Of a DNA stretch of 64,000 nt, positions 23,441 to 36,800 are shown piece after piece. The position numbers were made by a program, and so were the translations under genes. The stretch covers positions 2,962,766 to 3,026,765 of the forward strand of contig JAKSZT010020895.1 of NCBI GenBank assembly GCA_026826555.1, written 5' to 3'. Within the stretch, counting starts at the first letter, position 1; every line of letters starts with the position of its first letter. Origin of the DNA: Tolypeutes matacus (taxonomy: Eukaryota; Chordata; Mammalia; Cingulata; Chlamyphoridae). The notes under the pieces were generated by a model that was not told the origin of the DNA, ran no database searches, and was given only the letters and a program-made list of their open reading frames with translations.

Positions 23441-24917
23441 GCATAAAGGGATTATTTGATTAGGAAAAATATGGGAATTAATAACAACTATCTTAAAATA
23501 TTTGAAAATCCATCTTAGGAGGCAGAAAAGTTTGGTTCTGGATAGTGCAAGAGGACACAAGTAAAACTAATGTTTGAGATTTTTGAGATATATATTTTAA
23601 TTCATATAGAACTGTTATTCATCTGGCTATATTTTGCCATATTTTCTTTCAATGTTGTGTCTCTACATATGCTCTTTCATCCACTAATCTTCTTTTATTT
23701 CTATTCCAAATATCTTCATCTAAATAAAAATAATGACTTTCATGAGAGGTGATTCTTTCTGTAAGTTATACTCTTTATTTAGCTTGTATCTCAACACCAT
23801 CATAAGAAAGACATATTTTTAAATTAGGAAACCAGAAGAATAAACCATGACATTTTATTGTTTTAAATTTATTTTCATATGAAACAATTCCATCATTTCC
23901 TCCCCTTTACCTTGATCAATGTTTCTTCACAGCACATACTAATAAAAAATATTCAAGAATGAATTATGTGTTTCAAACATTGTAATGTCAGCTCAGAGAA
24001 AATAAGTGTTTTAAATTTGTTCACCACTTAGTTTACAAACCCTAGCTCACAGTCTGACACATATTACTGCTCAATTATATTTAAATAAAAAATGTCAACT
24101 CTAGAATAATAATGTCATTATAATTTAATGTCTGCTGGATTTATCACCTCTTTTTAATATTCTTTGACAGAAATTTTCCTGCATACTTTCATGTTTATTT
24201 TTAAGGTAAACAAAAGGCATGTCTTCTATTTAGAAAGGCAATTCTGTTTATGTTTTAAATGACGTTTCAGATATTTTACTTTAGTTAAATTTCCAATTCA
24301 ATCTGATATAATTTAATTTGATTGCCTGTTTAATAACTACTATATATTGTTTTTCATATTTGACATGAGATATTTTTATCCATTTCTATCTATCTAACTA
24401 TTAACCTTTTATCTATATCTGAAATTATATTTTACTTTTAAAAATCCATTCCTCCAGGTAGGTATCTGTTTTCTCCTATTTTCTGCCATTATTTTTTCTC
24501 TTAGGTTAATTCGAATCATCTACATTTTGAACTTTCCATTATTTCCAAACTTATTAAAAACTCTTTTGGTAATTCAAAAACTGTTCTTCTGATTTTTGAG
24601 AAGGCTTTTTATGTTTGTCTTCCTAATCATTGTTTTGATTTTCAACAATGTCAAATTTATTGGATTTTAAGGTTTAAAGTGTAATTATCTTTTAGCTTGT
24701 TTCTTTGCAAAATTTTATTAGGCATCTTTATTTTATGCCCTTTCTCATATCCTTGCTTCTGTTTCTTTCTATTACTGCTCTGACCCACTTGTACTTTTGT
24801 GTGGCTTTGTATTCCCCTTTTTGTTAAACCATGTATTTTTTTTTTTTTTTGTAGGATTAAACTTGCCAAGCAATCTCTCACACTTACTGCTATATCTGGC
24901 ACTTTTCAGAAATTGCA

Positions 24918-25015
24918 TTTTCTTTGTTTTCTTTTCTCCTTCCCTTCCTTTTTCCTTCTCTTTCTTTTCTTTCTTTCCTTCTTCCATTCCTTCCTTCTTT
25001 TCTTTCTTTCCCTGT
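24918..25015. repeat. Polypyrimidine (CTTT/CCTT)n tract
   Basis: About 100 bases are almost entirely C and T, with irregular TTCC and TTTC units. It is a simple sequence and nothing coding is implied. Confidence 0.85.
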
Positions 25016-27739
25016 ATCAGTGAGTTGGGTGCTTGTTATTTTTTATATATTTTCTTGCTTTTTAAAATATATTTCATACAGAAATTTTTCTTTGTGTTTT
25101 TTTTCTTCCTTTTCTCTTTGTTACAGCCAAATCTTCTTCAACATTATATATCTGTAAGGAAGACAGTGTTGTAAAGCTCCCATTATTATGTTTTCTCTAT
25201 ATGACATATTCCACTCCCCTTTGCCAGTTTATTTGATCCTCTGAAATAAAAGAATCAATAAAAAAAAAGAATTACCAACAGTTTCCATAAAAGGTTTGTG
25301 TGTGTGTGTATCTTTTTAAAGTCCATGGAATTACCACTTTAAGTGTGGCCTTATGTATCTATTAGAGAAACATGATCATGTATGCAAACATCACACAGAT
25401 TGTTTCACAAATTAAAACCAATGAGGTAGAGACAAAGCAAGCAATTTTCTTAAGAAACAAAACAAAACAAAAACCCTAATCTCTGAATCTGGGGTCAGAG
25501 AATGGTGAATTTTTAAAGACTCTTTGGTACCATTTTCTGTTGTATTCAACTTACTTAAGTGACTCCTTCATACACTTGGTGCTGATGAGAATTATTTTTA
25601 TTTTCTTCATATTCCTCTTTTTTATTTGATCATTTTATAAATTCATACCAACTTTGCTTTTATTTGTGGATACCCTTTAAAAATCCTTGGGTTGAAATCT
25701 TTGAATTCTTTTAATGTTTTTAATGATGGTGAGTGTTTTTATTGTAACTATGGACATAGAGAATCCAGAGAACAAATTTAACCAAGTTCCTTTTTTAAAT
25801 CCATAGAACTCAAGCTCTATCTACCAAGTTACATCAATTTCCACTTCTCCATTTTCCATTCCCCAAAAGTTACTGAAAAATTCTGTTTATATTGCCCTTT
25901 TTGCCATTCTTTCATCAAGTTGTATATACTTTCCACTATTTACAACAGATTTACTATATTTTCAGATGGAGAAATAATCTATTATGCATAATTTGGCATC
26001 TTGAACTAAAGGATTCTAAATTACTATTTCTGCAAACAATTCCTCACTTATTTAAAGTGGGATCTAAAGGTAAGCTGTTCTCTTAAAGGTATGAGATGTG
26101 ATTTCTACGTTCTTGCCACCATGGACACTCTAAACTCCCAAATCTACATTTCTCTTGCATGTGTTAGATTGTGCAGGCCATGTTCACATAGGGAAATGAT
26201 AGTTGTGGAAATAATGCTCTGCCTATGCTATAAGGAAGATGATATTAGTAATTATTCACTGTAAATGAATTTAAAGACAAGCAGAAACAATATTGGAAGA
26301 GTGATTTCAATTCTTTAGAGTTAAGCCTATGAAGTTTGGATATGCATATACTAGCTTTGTCAAGGAAGGACCAAGGAAATATATCTGATGCTCTAAAGGT
26401 CATTTCTAATGTTTCCTAGTGCTTTACAAAGCAACTTAATTTTAAAAATCACAAAAATATAAAACTCTTCAATTCCCAGAATTCTTCACCCCATTTAAAA
26501 TTATTTTTTTAATGTCACTTATGCAAACATAAATCTTTGATACTAGAAATATAAATGAACATATGCAACAAAATGAAAGTAAATTTGGTGGGCAGCATCA
26601 TCTGGAATATTGCATTAAATTATTAATCCTCGTTTAGTATTAATGAAAACAACAACAGCAACAGCCATCCAGGATGATGAAGGATTAGAGAGGCAGAAGG
26701 ATCACTTCTCTTCCCCCTAAAACACTTAGATGACAGCAGAGACTGCTGTCTGGAGAGCTGCTCAGGGGCTCAGAACACCAACGGGATGCGAGACACCTCC
26801 CAGAAGAGAGAAAGGCAAAGGAAAGTAGTCTCAGTTAGCTGGAAAAATCACATGAGTAAAGCTGTAACAGCAGTAGCTGCTGCCTATCCCCCCACCATTT
26901 GTGCAAACAACAATCTGCAGGCTGCAGTGCCTGAGGACTGCAGTGGCTCTGGACTGAGGAGGGTGCAGGGCTTATCATTCCAAGAAAAGAAGAGGGAGTA
27001 ACACAGACTATAGCAAATTCACATTTTGGCTATTACACTTGATCTGCTGCAAGGCAGATCCTTCATGCCAGGTGGGGCTGTAACATTGTTTACACTGAGA
27101 GCTGGCAGGAAGCTAAAGAAAAATTGCCTTCTCAAGCATCCTCCTCAGGGTCCTTGGATAGTTGCTGAGGAGGCAGTGGAACAGGCATGGCTGGTCAATG
27201 GAGAGAACAGTTTCTGAGAATGTTTGTTTGTAAGTCTTGACCAGCCCTGAGGACACTGTTTCTGCACTACCCACTGTGGAGTTACACTGGCTGCATTCTC
27301 TCCCTCCCCACCCCTCACCCAGCATGTGGTGTCTGATGTGAGAGGTCTGCCCAAAGCACCATCTACTGGCAGACCAGAAAAGTTCATGAACAGGGAAAAA
27401 TAAAAATAAATAAATAAAAGAGACAATAAGATGCCTATACTTCCCCCCTCTCCAAGGACTTTAGAAACTGGCTTGTGCCCCATTACAGGGTCCTTACCCT
27501 GGTTTGAGCAGCTAAACAGGGGAAATCTTAAATATCTAGAACAAGTTGAACTAAAAGTCAAAGAATAGTCTTAACACATAGCTGCTTAATAGTAAGTCCT
27601 TAGGCAAGAGAGAAAAACTGAACATGAGAGTAAACTCAGCATCAGAATCACGTATCTAGATATCAGCATAAACTTACAATCCATACTAATAAAAAGAAAT
27701 ATATGACTCAGGCAAAGGAGATAAAAACTTGAAACAATA

Positions 27740-29060
27740 AATGAATTTCATACAAATCTCTTAAATCAAATCACAGATTTGAAGGGCAACATGCCTAAAG
27801 AAATAAAAGGCATTAAGAAGACCCTGGGTAAACAGAAAGAAAAATTTGAAATCTTGGATAGAAAAATTAATGTGTGTATGAGAATGAAAGGCACAATAAA
27901 TTAAATTAAAAATATAATGGAGACACACAACAGCAGATTTGAAATCATGGAAGAAAGAATCGATGACACAGAGGACAGAACAGCTGTAATTGAAAAGAGA
28001 AAATATCAGAAAATGAAAAGAATGGAAAAAATTGAACAGGGGCTCAGGGAGTCGAAGCACAACAACATACATACTATGGGAGTATCAGAATGAGAAGAGA
28101 AGGGAAAAGGAGCAAAAAGAGTATTTGAAGTAAAATGGCTAAAAATTTCTCAATTTTCATAAAACAATCATATATATATGAAATGGATATATATATTTCC
28201 AAGAAGTACAGTGTACTCCAATTGCAATAAATCTAAATAGACCTATCCCAAGATAGAGAAAATTCAGTATGCCAAATGCCAAAAAGAAAGAAAAAATTCT
28301 GAAACAGTAAATGAGAAGCAAAACATCACATACAAAGGACATCCAAAGAGACTTAGTGCAGATTCCTCTTCAGAAACCATGGAAATGAGAAGTCAGGCTT
28401 ACTGAAAGAAAAAACTGCCAGCCAAGAATTCTTTCTTTGGTAAAACTGTCCCTCAAATTTAATGATGAGTGTGGCAGTTTTATGTAATTATGAATCCAAA
28501 AATATAATTGGATCATGCTTGTAAACTGATCTGTTAATCTGGGCATAATTAAGTTATGATTAGGGCGTTGCCTGGGCCACATCAGTAGGGCGTTGAGCCC
28601 CACCCCTTGGTGGGTGGGGAATCAAATATAAAAGGCAAGGCAAAGGATGGAGAAGCAGTCTTTTGAGAAGCAGTTTTGATGTTGGGAAGAAGATCCCAGG
28701 AGAAGAAAAGCAAGCCCTTCGCCTGATCATCTACAGCTGACCTTGTGGAGGAAACAGGAGCTAAGCCCAGAGAGAAACGCAGTCCCAGGAAGAGAGGAAC
28801 CCCAGAAGCCTGAATCCTGGCAAACGCCAGCAGCTGTCTTGCTCTAACACGTGGCAATAGACTGTGATGAGAGAAGAAACTTAATGCTTTATGGCCTGGT
28901 ATTTGTGGACTTCTACCCCAAATAAATACCCTTTATAAAGACCAACCCATTTTTGGTATTTCACATTAGCACCCCTTTGGCTGACTAATAAAATGAGTTT
29001 AAAATATTCACAGATAAACAGGCACTAATAGAGTTCGTAAAGAAGAGTCTAATTCTGCAG
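27740..29060 (+). pseudogene. L1 ORF1 remnant, interrupted by LTR
   Basis: Translated blocks of the RNA-binding ORF1 protein are visible but in shifting frames. A lysine- and glutamate-rich coiled-coil part (27780-28080, for example KKTLGKQKEKFEILDRKI) comes first. Then comes the C-terminal text about ACTGCCAGCCAAGAATTCTTT (28410-28440), which matches the usual end of old L1 ORF1. The LTR at 28470-28992 then separates the last part (28993-29060). Confidence 0.65.
28470..28992 (+). mobile_element. Solo LTR, MaLR-like, inside L1 ORF1
   Basis: It begins TGTGGCAGTTTTATG and ends CTGACTAATA. It is flanked by the 5-bp duplication ATGAG (28465-28469 and 28993-28997), and the L1 text resumes exactly after it. 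Near its 3' end it carries a polyadenylation signal AATAAA followed by a block resembling ACCAACCCATTTTTGGTATTT and a GCACCCCTTTGGCTGACTAA end. That is the same architecture as MST/THE1-type MaLR LTRs. There is no internal region. Confidence 0.85.
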
Positions 29061-29234
29061 GAAACACTATAGGGAGTTCTGTAACCTGAAAAGAAAAGAG
29101 AAAAGAGAGATGTTTGGGAGAGAGGGTAGAAGCAAAGAATATAGAAAGGGTAACCAAGATGGTAAAAAGATGGGCAAAATAAGGTATGATATATGAATGT
29201 CAGAGGATAAAACTTTGAAGTAAGTAATGCATTT

Positions 29235-32200
29235 ACAGTAATAACATTGAATGTTAGTGGATTAAACACCCCAATCAAAAGACATAGGCTGTCAGAACGG
29301 ATAAGAAAACATGGCCATCCATATGCTGTCTGCGGGAGACTCATCTTAGGCACAAGATAGCAAAAATATTGAAAGTGAAAGGGTGGAAAAAGATATTTCA
29401 TGCAAATAGTAACCAAATGAGAGTAGGGTTAGCTATAATGGTGTCAGACAAAAAAGACTTTAAATGCAAAAATGTTATGAGCTGCAGAAGTACAGTAGAT
29501 AGTAATAAAAGGGACAAATCCACCAGAAACAAGAAACAGTCAAAATATCTACGCACTTAACCAAGATGCCCCAAAATACATGAGACAAACTCTGGCAAAA
29601 GAGAAAGGTAAAATAGATGTCTCTACATTAATAGTTGGAGACTTCAGCATACCACTCCATCAATAGATAGAAGAACTAGACAGAAGATAAAAAAGGAAAC
29701 AGAGAAATTGAACAATATGATAAATAAGCCAGACTTGACAGACATATACAGAATATTGTACCCCAAATCAGCAGGTTATACATTCTCAAGTGCTCATGGA
29801 TTTTTCTCCAGGATTGACCACATATTGGACCATAACACAGCTCTCAATACATTTGAAAAGATCAAAATTATACAAAGCACCTTCTCTTATCAAAATGCAA
29901 TGAAGATGTAAATAATAATAGGTGAGAAAGAGGAAATTTTGCAAATATATGCAGGCTAAACAACATACTCTTAAACAATCAGTTGGGCAAAGAAAAAATT
30001 GCAAGTGAAATTAGTAGATATCTTGAGACAAATGAAAATGAGAACACTTATGGGATACAGCAAAGACAGTGCTGAGAGGGAAATTAATAGCCCTAAATGC
30101 CTACTTTGAAAAAGAAGAAAGAACTCAAATCAAAGACCTAACTGCACATCAGTTGGAACTAGAAAAAGAAGAGCAAACTATTCTCAAAGCAAGCAGAAAG
30201 AAAGAAATAACAAACATAAGAGCAGAAATAAATGTAATTGAGAACAAAAAAAAAAAGAAATAGAGAAAATTATAAAAACCAAAAGCTGGTTCTCTGAGAA
30301 GATCAATAAAATTGACAGATCATTAGCAAGACCAACAAAGAAGAAGGGGAGAAGATGGAAATAAATAAAGTCAGGAATGAAAGGACAGAAATTATGACTG
30401 ACCCCACAGAAATAAAAAGGATCATAAAAGGGTATTATGAGAAACTGTATGTGAAGAAATGAGTCAACCTAGATGAAATGTACAAGTTATTAGAAATGCA
30501 CAAATAACCTACATTAACTCTACAAGAAATACAGGAACTCAACAAATCAATCACAATAAAAAGATTGAATCATGCATCAAAAGTCTTCCAAAAAAGATAA
30601 ATCCACCACTGGATGGCTTCACAGGTGAGTTTTGCCAAACATTTTAAGAAGAATAAGTGCCAATCCTGTTAAACTCTTCCGACAAATTGAAAAGGAAGGA
30701 AAATTACTCAACACATTTTATGATGCAAATATCACTCTATTACCAAAGCCAGATAAAGATACTACAAGAAAAAAAAAATCACTGTAATGAACATAGATGC
30801 AAAAATTCTCAACACAATACTTGCAAATAAAACCCAACAGCATATTAAAAGAATTTCACACCATGATCAATGGTTTTTATACCTGGTGTGCAAGGTTGGT
30901 TAAACATAAGATAATCAATTAATGTAACACACCACATTAACCAATTGAAGAAGAATACACATGATCATCATGATTCATGTTGAAAGGACATTTGACAAAA
31001 TCCAGCAATCTTTATTGATAAAAAACAACTTCAAAAAATAGGTAGAAAGAAAGTTCCTCAACATAATAAAGGGCATATATGAAAATCTCACAGCCAACAT
31101 TGTACTTAATTGAGAGAGATTGAAAACTTCAGGAGCAAGACAAGGATGCCAAACGTCAACACAGTTATTCAGCTCTGTGCTAAAAGTTCTAGCTTAGCAA
31201 TTAGGCAAGAAAAAGAAATAAAAGGCATCCAAATTGGAAAAGAGGAAAAAAAAAACTTTCACTATTTACAGATGACATGATCGTATATATATAAAATTCT
31301 GAAATAACCACAACAAAGCTATTAGAGCTAATAAATGTGTTCAGCAAGGTGTCAGGATAGAAGATCAACATACAAACTTCTGTAGTGTTTCTGTACACTC
31401 TTAATGAGCAAGCTGAGGAGGAAATAAAGAAAAATATTCCATTTACAATAGCAACAAAAAGACTCAACTTTCTGGGAATAAATTAAACCAGGAATGTGAA
31501 AGGATCTATATACAGAAAACTACAAACAGTGCTAAAAGAAATCAAAGAAAATCAAAACAAAGGGAAAAACATTCTGTGTTCATGGATGGAAGATTAAATA
31601 TTGTTAAGATATCAATTCTACCCATATTGATTTATAGATTCAATGTAATACCAATCAAAATTCTAACAGATTTTGCATCACAGAAATAAAAAAAATCAGT
31701 TGCCAAAATATTTGGAAGGGAAAGGGGGTCCCAAATAGCCGGAAAAAAAAATCCTAATAAAGAAGAGTAAAGTTGAAATATTCACAGTTTCTGACTTTGA
31801 AGTATATTATAAAGCTATAGTGTTCAAAACAGCAATGTATTTTCATAAAGATAGGCACATTGATCAATTGAATCAGATTGAGATTTCAGAAATGGACCCT
31901 CACCTCTACAGTAAACTGGTTTTTGATAAGCCTAACAAGCCCACTTTTCTGGGACAAAACAGTCTCTTTAACAAATGGTGCTAAGAGAACTGGATATCCA
32001 TAACCAAAATAATGAAAGAGGATCCCTGTCTCACTCCCTATACAAGAATTAATTTAAAATAGATCAAAGACCTAAATATAAAAGCCAAGACCATAAATCT
32101 CCTAGAAGATAATGTAGGGTAACATCTACAAGGTCTTATAGTACATTGGGGTCTTTTAAATCTAACAACTCAAAGCATGAGCAACAAAAGAAAAAAATAG

Positions 32201-32930
32201 AAAATTGGAACCTCTCCAAAATTAAACACTTCTGCACCTCAAAGGATTTTGTGAAGAGGGTAAAAAGGCAGTCTACTCAATGGGAGAAAATATTTGGAAA
32301 TCACACATCTGACAAGAGTTTGATATCCATGATATATAAAGATATCCTGCAACTCAACAATAAAAAGACAAATGACACAATTTGAAATGGACAGAAGATC
32401 TAAATAGGTATTATTCTGAAGAAGAAATACAAATGGCAAAAAAAAAAAATGAAAAAATGTTCAACAGCACTGGTTATTAAAGAAATGCAAGTCAAAGCTA
32501 CAATGAGATATCATTTCACACCTACTAGATGGCCACTATTAAAAAAAACAAAAAACAAACAGAAAACAACAAGTGTTAAAGAGGTTATTGAAAGATACGT
32601 ATACTTATTAACTATTAGTAGAAATGTAGAATGGTACAGCCAGTGTAGAAGTCTTTTTTGTGGTTCCTAAGGAATTTAGCTAAAGAGCTACCATGTGATT
32701 TGGCAATACCACTACTAGGAGTATACCCAGAAGAACTGAGAGAAGTGACAAAAGACAGAAACAACCCAGGTATCCATCAACTGATGAACTGATAAACTGT
32801 GGTGTATACACATAATGTAATATTATTCAGCTGTAAGAAGAAATGAAGTCATGAAGCATATGACATATGACAACATAGATGAACCCAGAGGACATTATGT
32901 GGAGTGAAGCGAGCCAGGAGCAAAAGGACA
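29235..32930 (+). pseudogene. L1 ORF2 remnant
   Basis: Decayed endonuclease and reverse transcriptase. The endonuclease start is visible at 29250 (ITLNVSGLNTPIKRHRL). The reverse transcriptase entry [10 protein letters not shown] is at about 30600-30650. At 31262-31291 the active-site motif reads [10 protein letters not shown], so the usual alanine of FADD is threonine while both aspartates remain. The C-terminal part runs to about 32930 with the CCATGTGATTTGGCAATACC block at 32690. Multiple stops and frameshifts occur, and there is no intact protein. Confidence 0.8.
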
Positions 32931-33620
32931 AATATTGTATGATTTTGCTGGTATGAACTGAATATAATGAGCAAACTAATGGAGTTAATAGCTAGAATCA
33001 CCAGAAAATTGAACGTGGTTAGAGAATGGAAAGCTGAGGTTTAATCTGTGCAGAATTGGTAAATATTGTTTGTAAATGTTTAGAAATGAATAGAAATGGA
33101 GAAAGCATGTCATGGGATTTGGAATTAATAGTGCTAAAGTATGGGTAGGATAGTGGTTTAAATTTTTTGTTTGTTTTTTTCTTTTTGATTAATGACAATG
33201 CTCTAATATTGATTGAAGGGATAAATGTATAACTCTGTGATTAAACCCAACGCCATTGATTGCACACTTTAAATAAACTATATGGTTTATGAACAAAAAA
33301 ATAATGGGGTGGATGGGGGAAAATACAATAAATGTAAGATATGTACTATATGTAGTAGTAATACTTTGATGATGCTCTTTCATAATTTGTTACAAATATT
33401 TCACAATACTTTTATGATGCTGTTTCAAATTTGTTACAAATGCAAGGTATTTATGGTGGGGTGATGTATGGGAGTCCTTTATGATGTTATGCATATTTGT
33501 TTTGTTAAAAGTTGTTAGTTCACAACTTTTAATATACACTTATTGTTTATATATGTTTATATATATGAATGATATACTTCAATAAATTGTTTTCAAAATA
33601 CAAAAATACAAAATACAAAA

Positions 33621-34329
33621 AACCAACAACAAATCAATGTTAAATCAACACACTCCATAGGTGAACCTCCACTAACACAGTATTTATCCATAGAATGTCA
33701 TCAAAATTTGTGTTAGTATAGAATTGCATGATGTATTTATTCATTGAACAAATGATTATAAGCCAATATAAGCCCGTGTTTTAGGATCTTAAACAGTAGT
33801 GTTGAACTCACTTGCAAAGAAAATGCTGTATAAATTATAAAAGAAAATAAACTGAGCACTTTATGATATGATTGAAATGTCTTTTCCCCAATTCTAATGT
33901 TATAATTCTTTGAAATAAGGTAAGAATTGCATAGAGCACAATGTATTCAAATTCAGTATAAAGGGTAATAAGTTATGTGTGTGTGTGTGTGTAACCACAA
34001 AAGAGGGAGTGATCTGATAATATATGACAGATAAATGATAAATAAATAATCACAAAATAGAGTCAGGTATATAGTGAAATTCAGTAAACAGTATACTAGT
34101 TTACATCTCTATATAATAGGCTAATGAATGAGATGTTATCTGCAGAATGTTATTTTTCATTACTTCTTTTATTATTCTGGGAAGAAGTGTCATTGAACAG
34201 TTCAAACACATATATTTCACTTGAATAAATAAGTATGGAAAAATTTTCCCAAGGTTAAACAAAGGAAAAAACTCCCTAGAAATAGAAAAATCTAAGGAAT
34301 ATACACTATAATTAAAATAAAACATTTTA
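33621..34329. other. AT-rich intergenic DNA
   Basis: Nothing recognised beyond a short (TG)n run at 33975-33992. Confidence 0.5.
33975..33992. repeat. (TG)n microsatellite
   Basis: Nine TG units in a row. Confidence 0.9.
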
Positions 34330-35990
34330 AATTAGTTGGCCTTGGGAGATTTACTAAGATGGTTAAGAAAAGTAACAAAATAATCAAGGGAATCTATTTG
34401 AGCTTGGAAAGTAGAGAGCTGGAGGGTACCTCACTCCCATTCTTATGACAAGATCAAACACTGGAGGAACTGCAAATTGAAGAAATTCTTGTGAAAGCCT
34501 GCAAAAATTGAGGTTGCAGTACAATCAACCAACTTCTAAATCTAGAGGGAGACAGGTGCCTTCAGGGAGAAACAGTAATCAAATTGTTTTTTATCTGTGG
34601 CAGAAACCATTCTTAGCCTCATGTAAACCTGTAAAAAGTCCCATTCTTCAGAGAGAGAATCTTAATGAGTTGCTAAATGATTAATGTGAACTAGTAGGGG
34701 AGTGTGAAACCTCTAGGGGCTCAGAGAGAGGGGGATTTGGACTCACTTCCACATGTTTCCCGCAGGAAGCCCACCAAGTTCTCACAGAGACAATCAGGGA
34801 GAATCCTGAGCAAGCATTCTCCCTGGTGCTGGCTGGGGGATATAATAGCAGCCCCTTTGACACTCTGCTCAGACGCTTTCCCCTAATGCCTCTATGGAGT
34901 AATAAACCTTCAAGGAAGGACCACAACAATGTAGTAGAGGGCAACAACCTATGAAGTTATGTGCCAGCCCATCTCCCATATCTCTATATTGGATCAAAGC
35001 CTCAGACTTAAGGGAGAAGAACCATGAAATTGTAGTCTAAGGGCCCTAGTGGAAATCCATATGGTTGCAGGAGAGGTAAAGGGGGGAGAAAGTATACCTC
35101 TGGGTAGGGCAGGAAAACTTGTGAAGGCCACAACCCAAGATCATATTACCTGCCTAAGCCCAGCTTAATTAGAAGATCTGAACAGGACTCCTTCTCCTGC
35201 CTCCTGCTCCCCATACCATGCTTACAAGTGTGGAATAAACATAATAGTGGAATACACAGCAGAGCTGCAAAAGACAGATTCTTTCTGGAACAGTGCAAAG
35301 ATGAGGGGCAAAAACAAGCAGGAAGACCCAAGACAAGAAGATTTAGATGTTCAGGAAAAAACCTTCAGGCTAATTAGGCCACGAAATAAACAAGTATCTC
35401 CAAAGAATTAGGAAATCTTTGATGACTGAGGGTAACCATAGAAACAACAAACTACAAACATAATCCAAACCTTCCTAGATGAATGCAAATGTCCACACTA
35501 AAGGTCCACCAGAAGGAAAGGCATGTTCAACCTCGAGTATAATTAAAAAGTATTAGCCCACTCTCAAGAGTTCTAAACAATATCAAATTCTTTCAACAGA
35601 ATAATGAGATACTAAAAGGGAAATTATACCATCCAAATAAAGAAAGCAAACTTCAGAACTGGAATATGGTGTGACAGGGATATCGAAACTATCAGACAAG
35701 GAAAATAATATGTAAACAACCATGATTAATATGAAAAGACTAGTGGTAGGGGTAGATAGCATAAGCAGTTTCTTAGGTAATTTCAGCAGAGAGATGGAAA
35801 TTTTAAGAAAGACTAAAGTGAAAATGCTAGAAATGAAAAAAAAAAAAAAAAGAAAAAGCACACAGTAACAGTGATGGAAAGTGCTTTCCACAAGACACAC
35901 TTGTAGACTAAGCACAGCCAATGAAGAAACAGTGAACTTGAAGCTAGGTCAGTAAACACCGCCAACTCTAATCTAATCCCACATGGTTCA
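34330..35990 (+). mobile_element. L1 or HAL1-like 5' region with ORF1 remnant
   Basis: It starts with a GC-richer part (34330-35250) resembling an L1-type 5' UTR, followed by A-rich text with ORF1-like blocks (35440-35880, including AGGAAAATAATATGTAAACAACC and a lysine-rich stretch). No ORF2 follows. This fits either a 3'-deleted L1 or a HAL1 element, which carries only ORF1. The assignment is from style of sequence, not alignment. Confidence 0.45.
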
Positions 35991-36800
35991 TTTTAGCTTT
36001 CTCCACTTTTTTATTTCCAACTTCCAATTCCAGAAGGGAGAAACCTGGCTCCCATCATCCAACATCCATTTTTTTCACATCTTTTGTATGCATAGAGTTG
36101 TTTTAGAATTGCTTACCTATAACTCAGTGGGAATCAACTTTACTACCAAGAAAACAGTATTTATGTGATGTTCTTTTTTCCCTCATTTTTACTGTCTGCA
36201 ATGATCTGCAAAGTCATCTAGTTCAGCAACGTTTCACCCCTTCCTTTTCTGTTTGGCTATATCATATAAATGGTAATACTTTTAGATAAATTTTAGCAGT
36301 CTTAATTCCATTCTGAGGTCCCTCCATCTTATACATGCATTTAAAATCTGCATATATTGAAGTTTAGAATTTGTATTGGTGCATTTTATGAATTTTGACA
36401 AATTCATAATGGCATGTATGCATCAATACGGCATCAACCCGAATCCCAAGTTTTCACTTATTCAATTATTCCTCCCTCCCAAACTACTGACAACCACTGA
36501 TCTGTTTAATGTCTTTAAAATTTGGCTCTTTCTGGGATCAGTATATGCAGGCTTTTCAGTCTGCCTTCTTTCTTTAGCAATATACTTTTACAATTCCTCT
36601 ACATTGTGGATGGATTGAGAGCTTGCTAGCTTTTTAAAAAAATCACTGTATAATATTCCATTGATGCTCTACAGTTTTTTATTTGTTTTTAATCTTTTCA
36701 TCTTTTGGAGGACATAATGCTTGTTTCCAGTTTCTGTTAATTGCAAATAAAGTTTCTATAAAAATTTCCATGCAGATTTTACTGTGGACAGAAAAAAATT
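35990..36800 (-). mobile_element. Old L1 3' end fragment, reverse orientation
   Basis: On the plus strand the text resembles the reverse complement of an L1 3' UTR and ORF2 end. It contains the block AACCACTGATCTGTTTAATGTC, then CACTGTATAATATTCCATTGATG and the decayed GGACATAATGCTTGTTTCC block. Confidence 0.55.

Larger units (their letters stand above)
22792..26660. other. Intergenic DNA downstream of the OR pseudogene
   Basis: Mostly AT-rich and unassigned. It contains a MIR fragment (about 23338-23440), a polypyrimidine tract (24918-25015) and short mononucleotide runs. Open frames over the pyrimidine tract are low-complexity F, L and S strings and are not genes. Confidence 0.5.
26665..33620 (+). 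mobile_element. Nearly full-length L1, decayed, split by an LTR
   Basis: The order on the plus strand is GC-richer 5' UTR (26665-27700), ORF1 remains (27740-29060), ORF2 remains (29235 to about 32930), and a 3' UTR with an A-rich end at 33590-33620. A MaLR-like LTR (28470-28992) lies in ORF1. The 3' UTR differs from that of the minus-strand L1 at 8.8-18.3 kb, so the two belong to different lineages. All frames are broken. End positions are approximate and I did not find a convincing target duplication. Confidence 0.8.

Noticed and set aside
24797..25174. 125-codon open frame rich in F, L and S
   Set aside because: It lies over a polypyrimidine tract and the translation is low complexity with no domain.
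34681..34947. Open frames on both strands in a GC-richer stretch
   Set aside because: The region looks like an L1/HAL1-type 5' UTR and no protein family is recognised.
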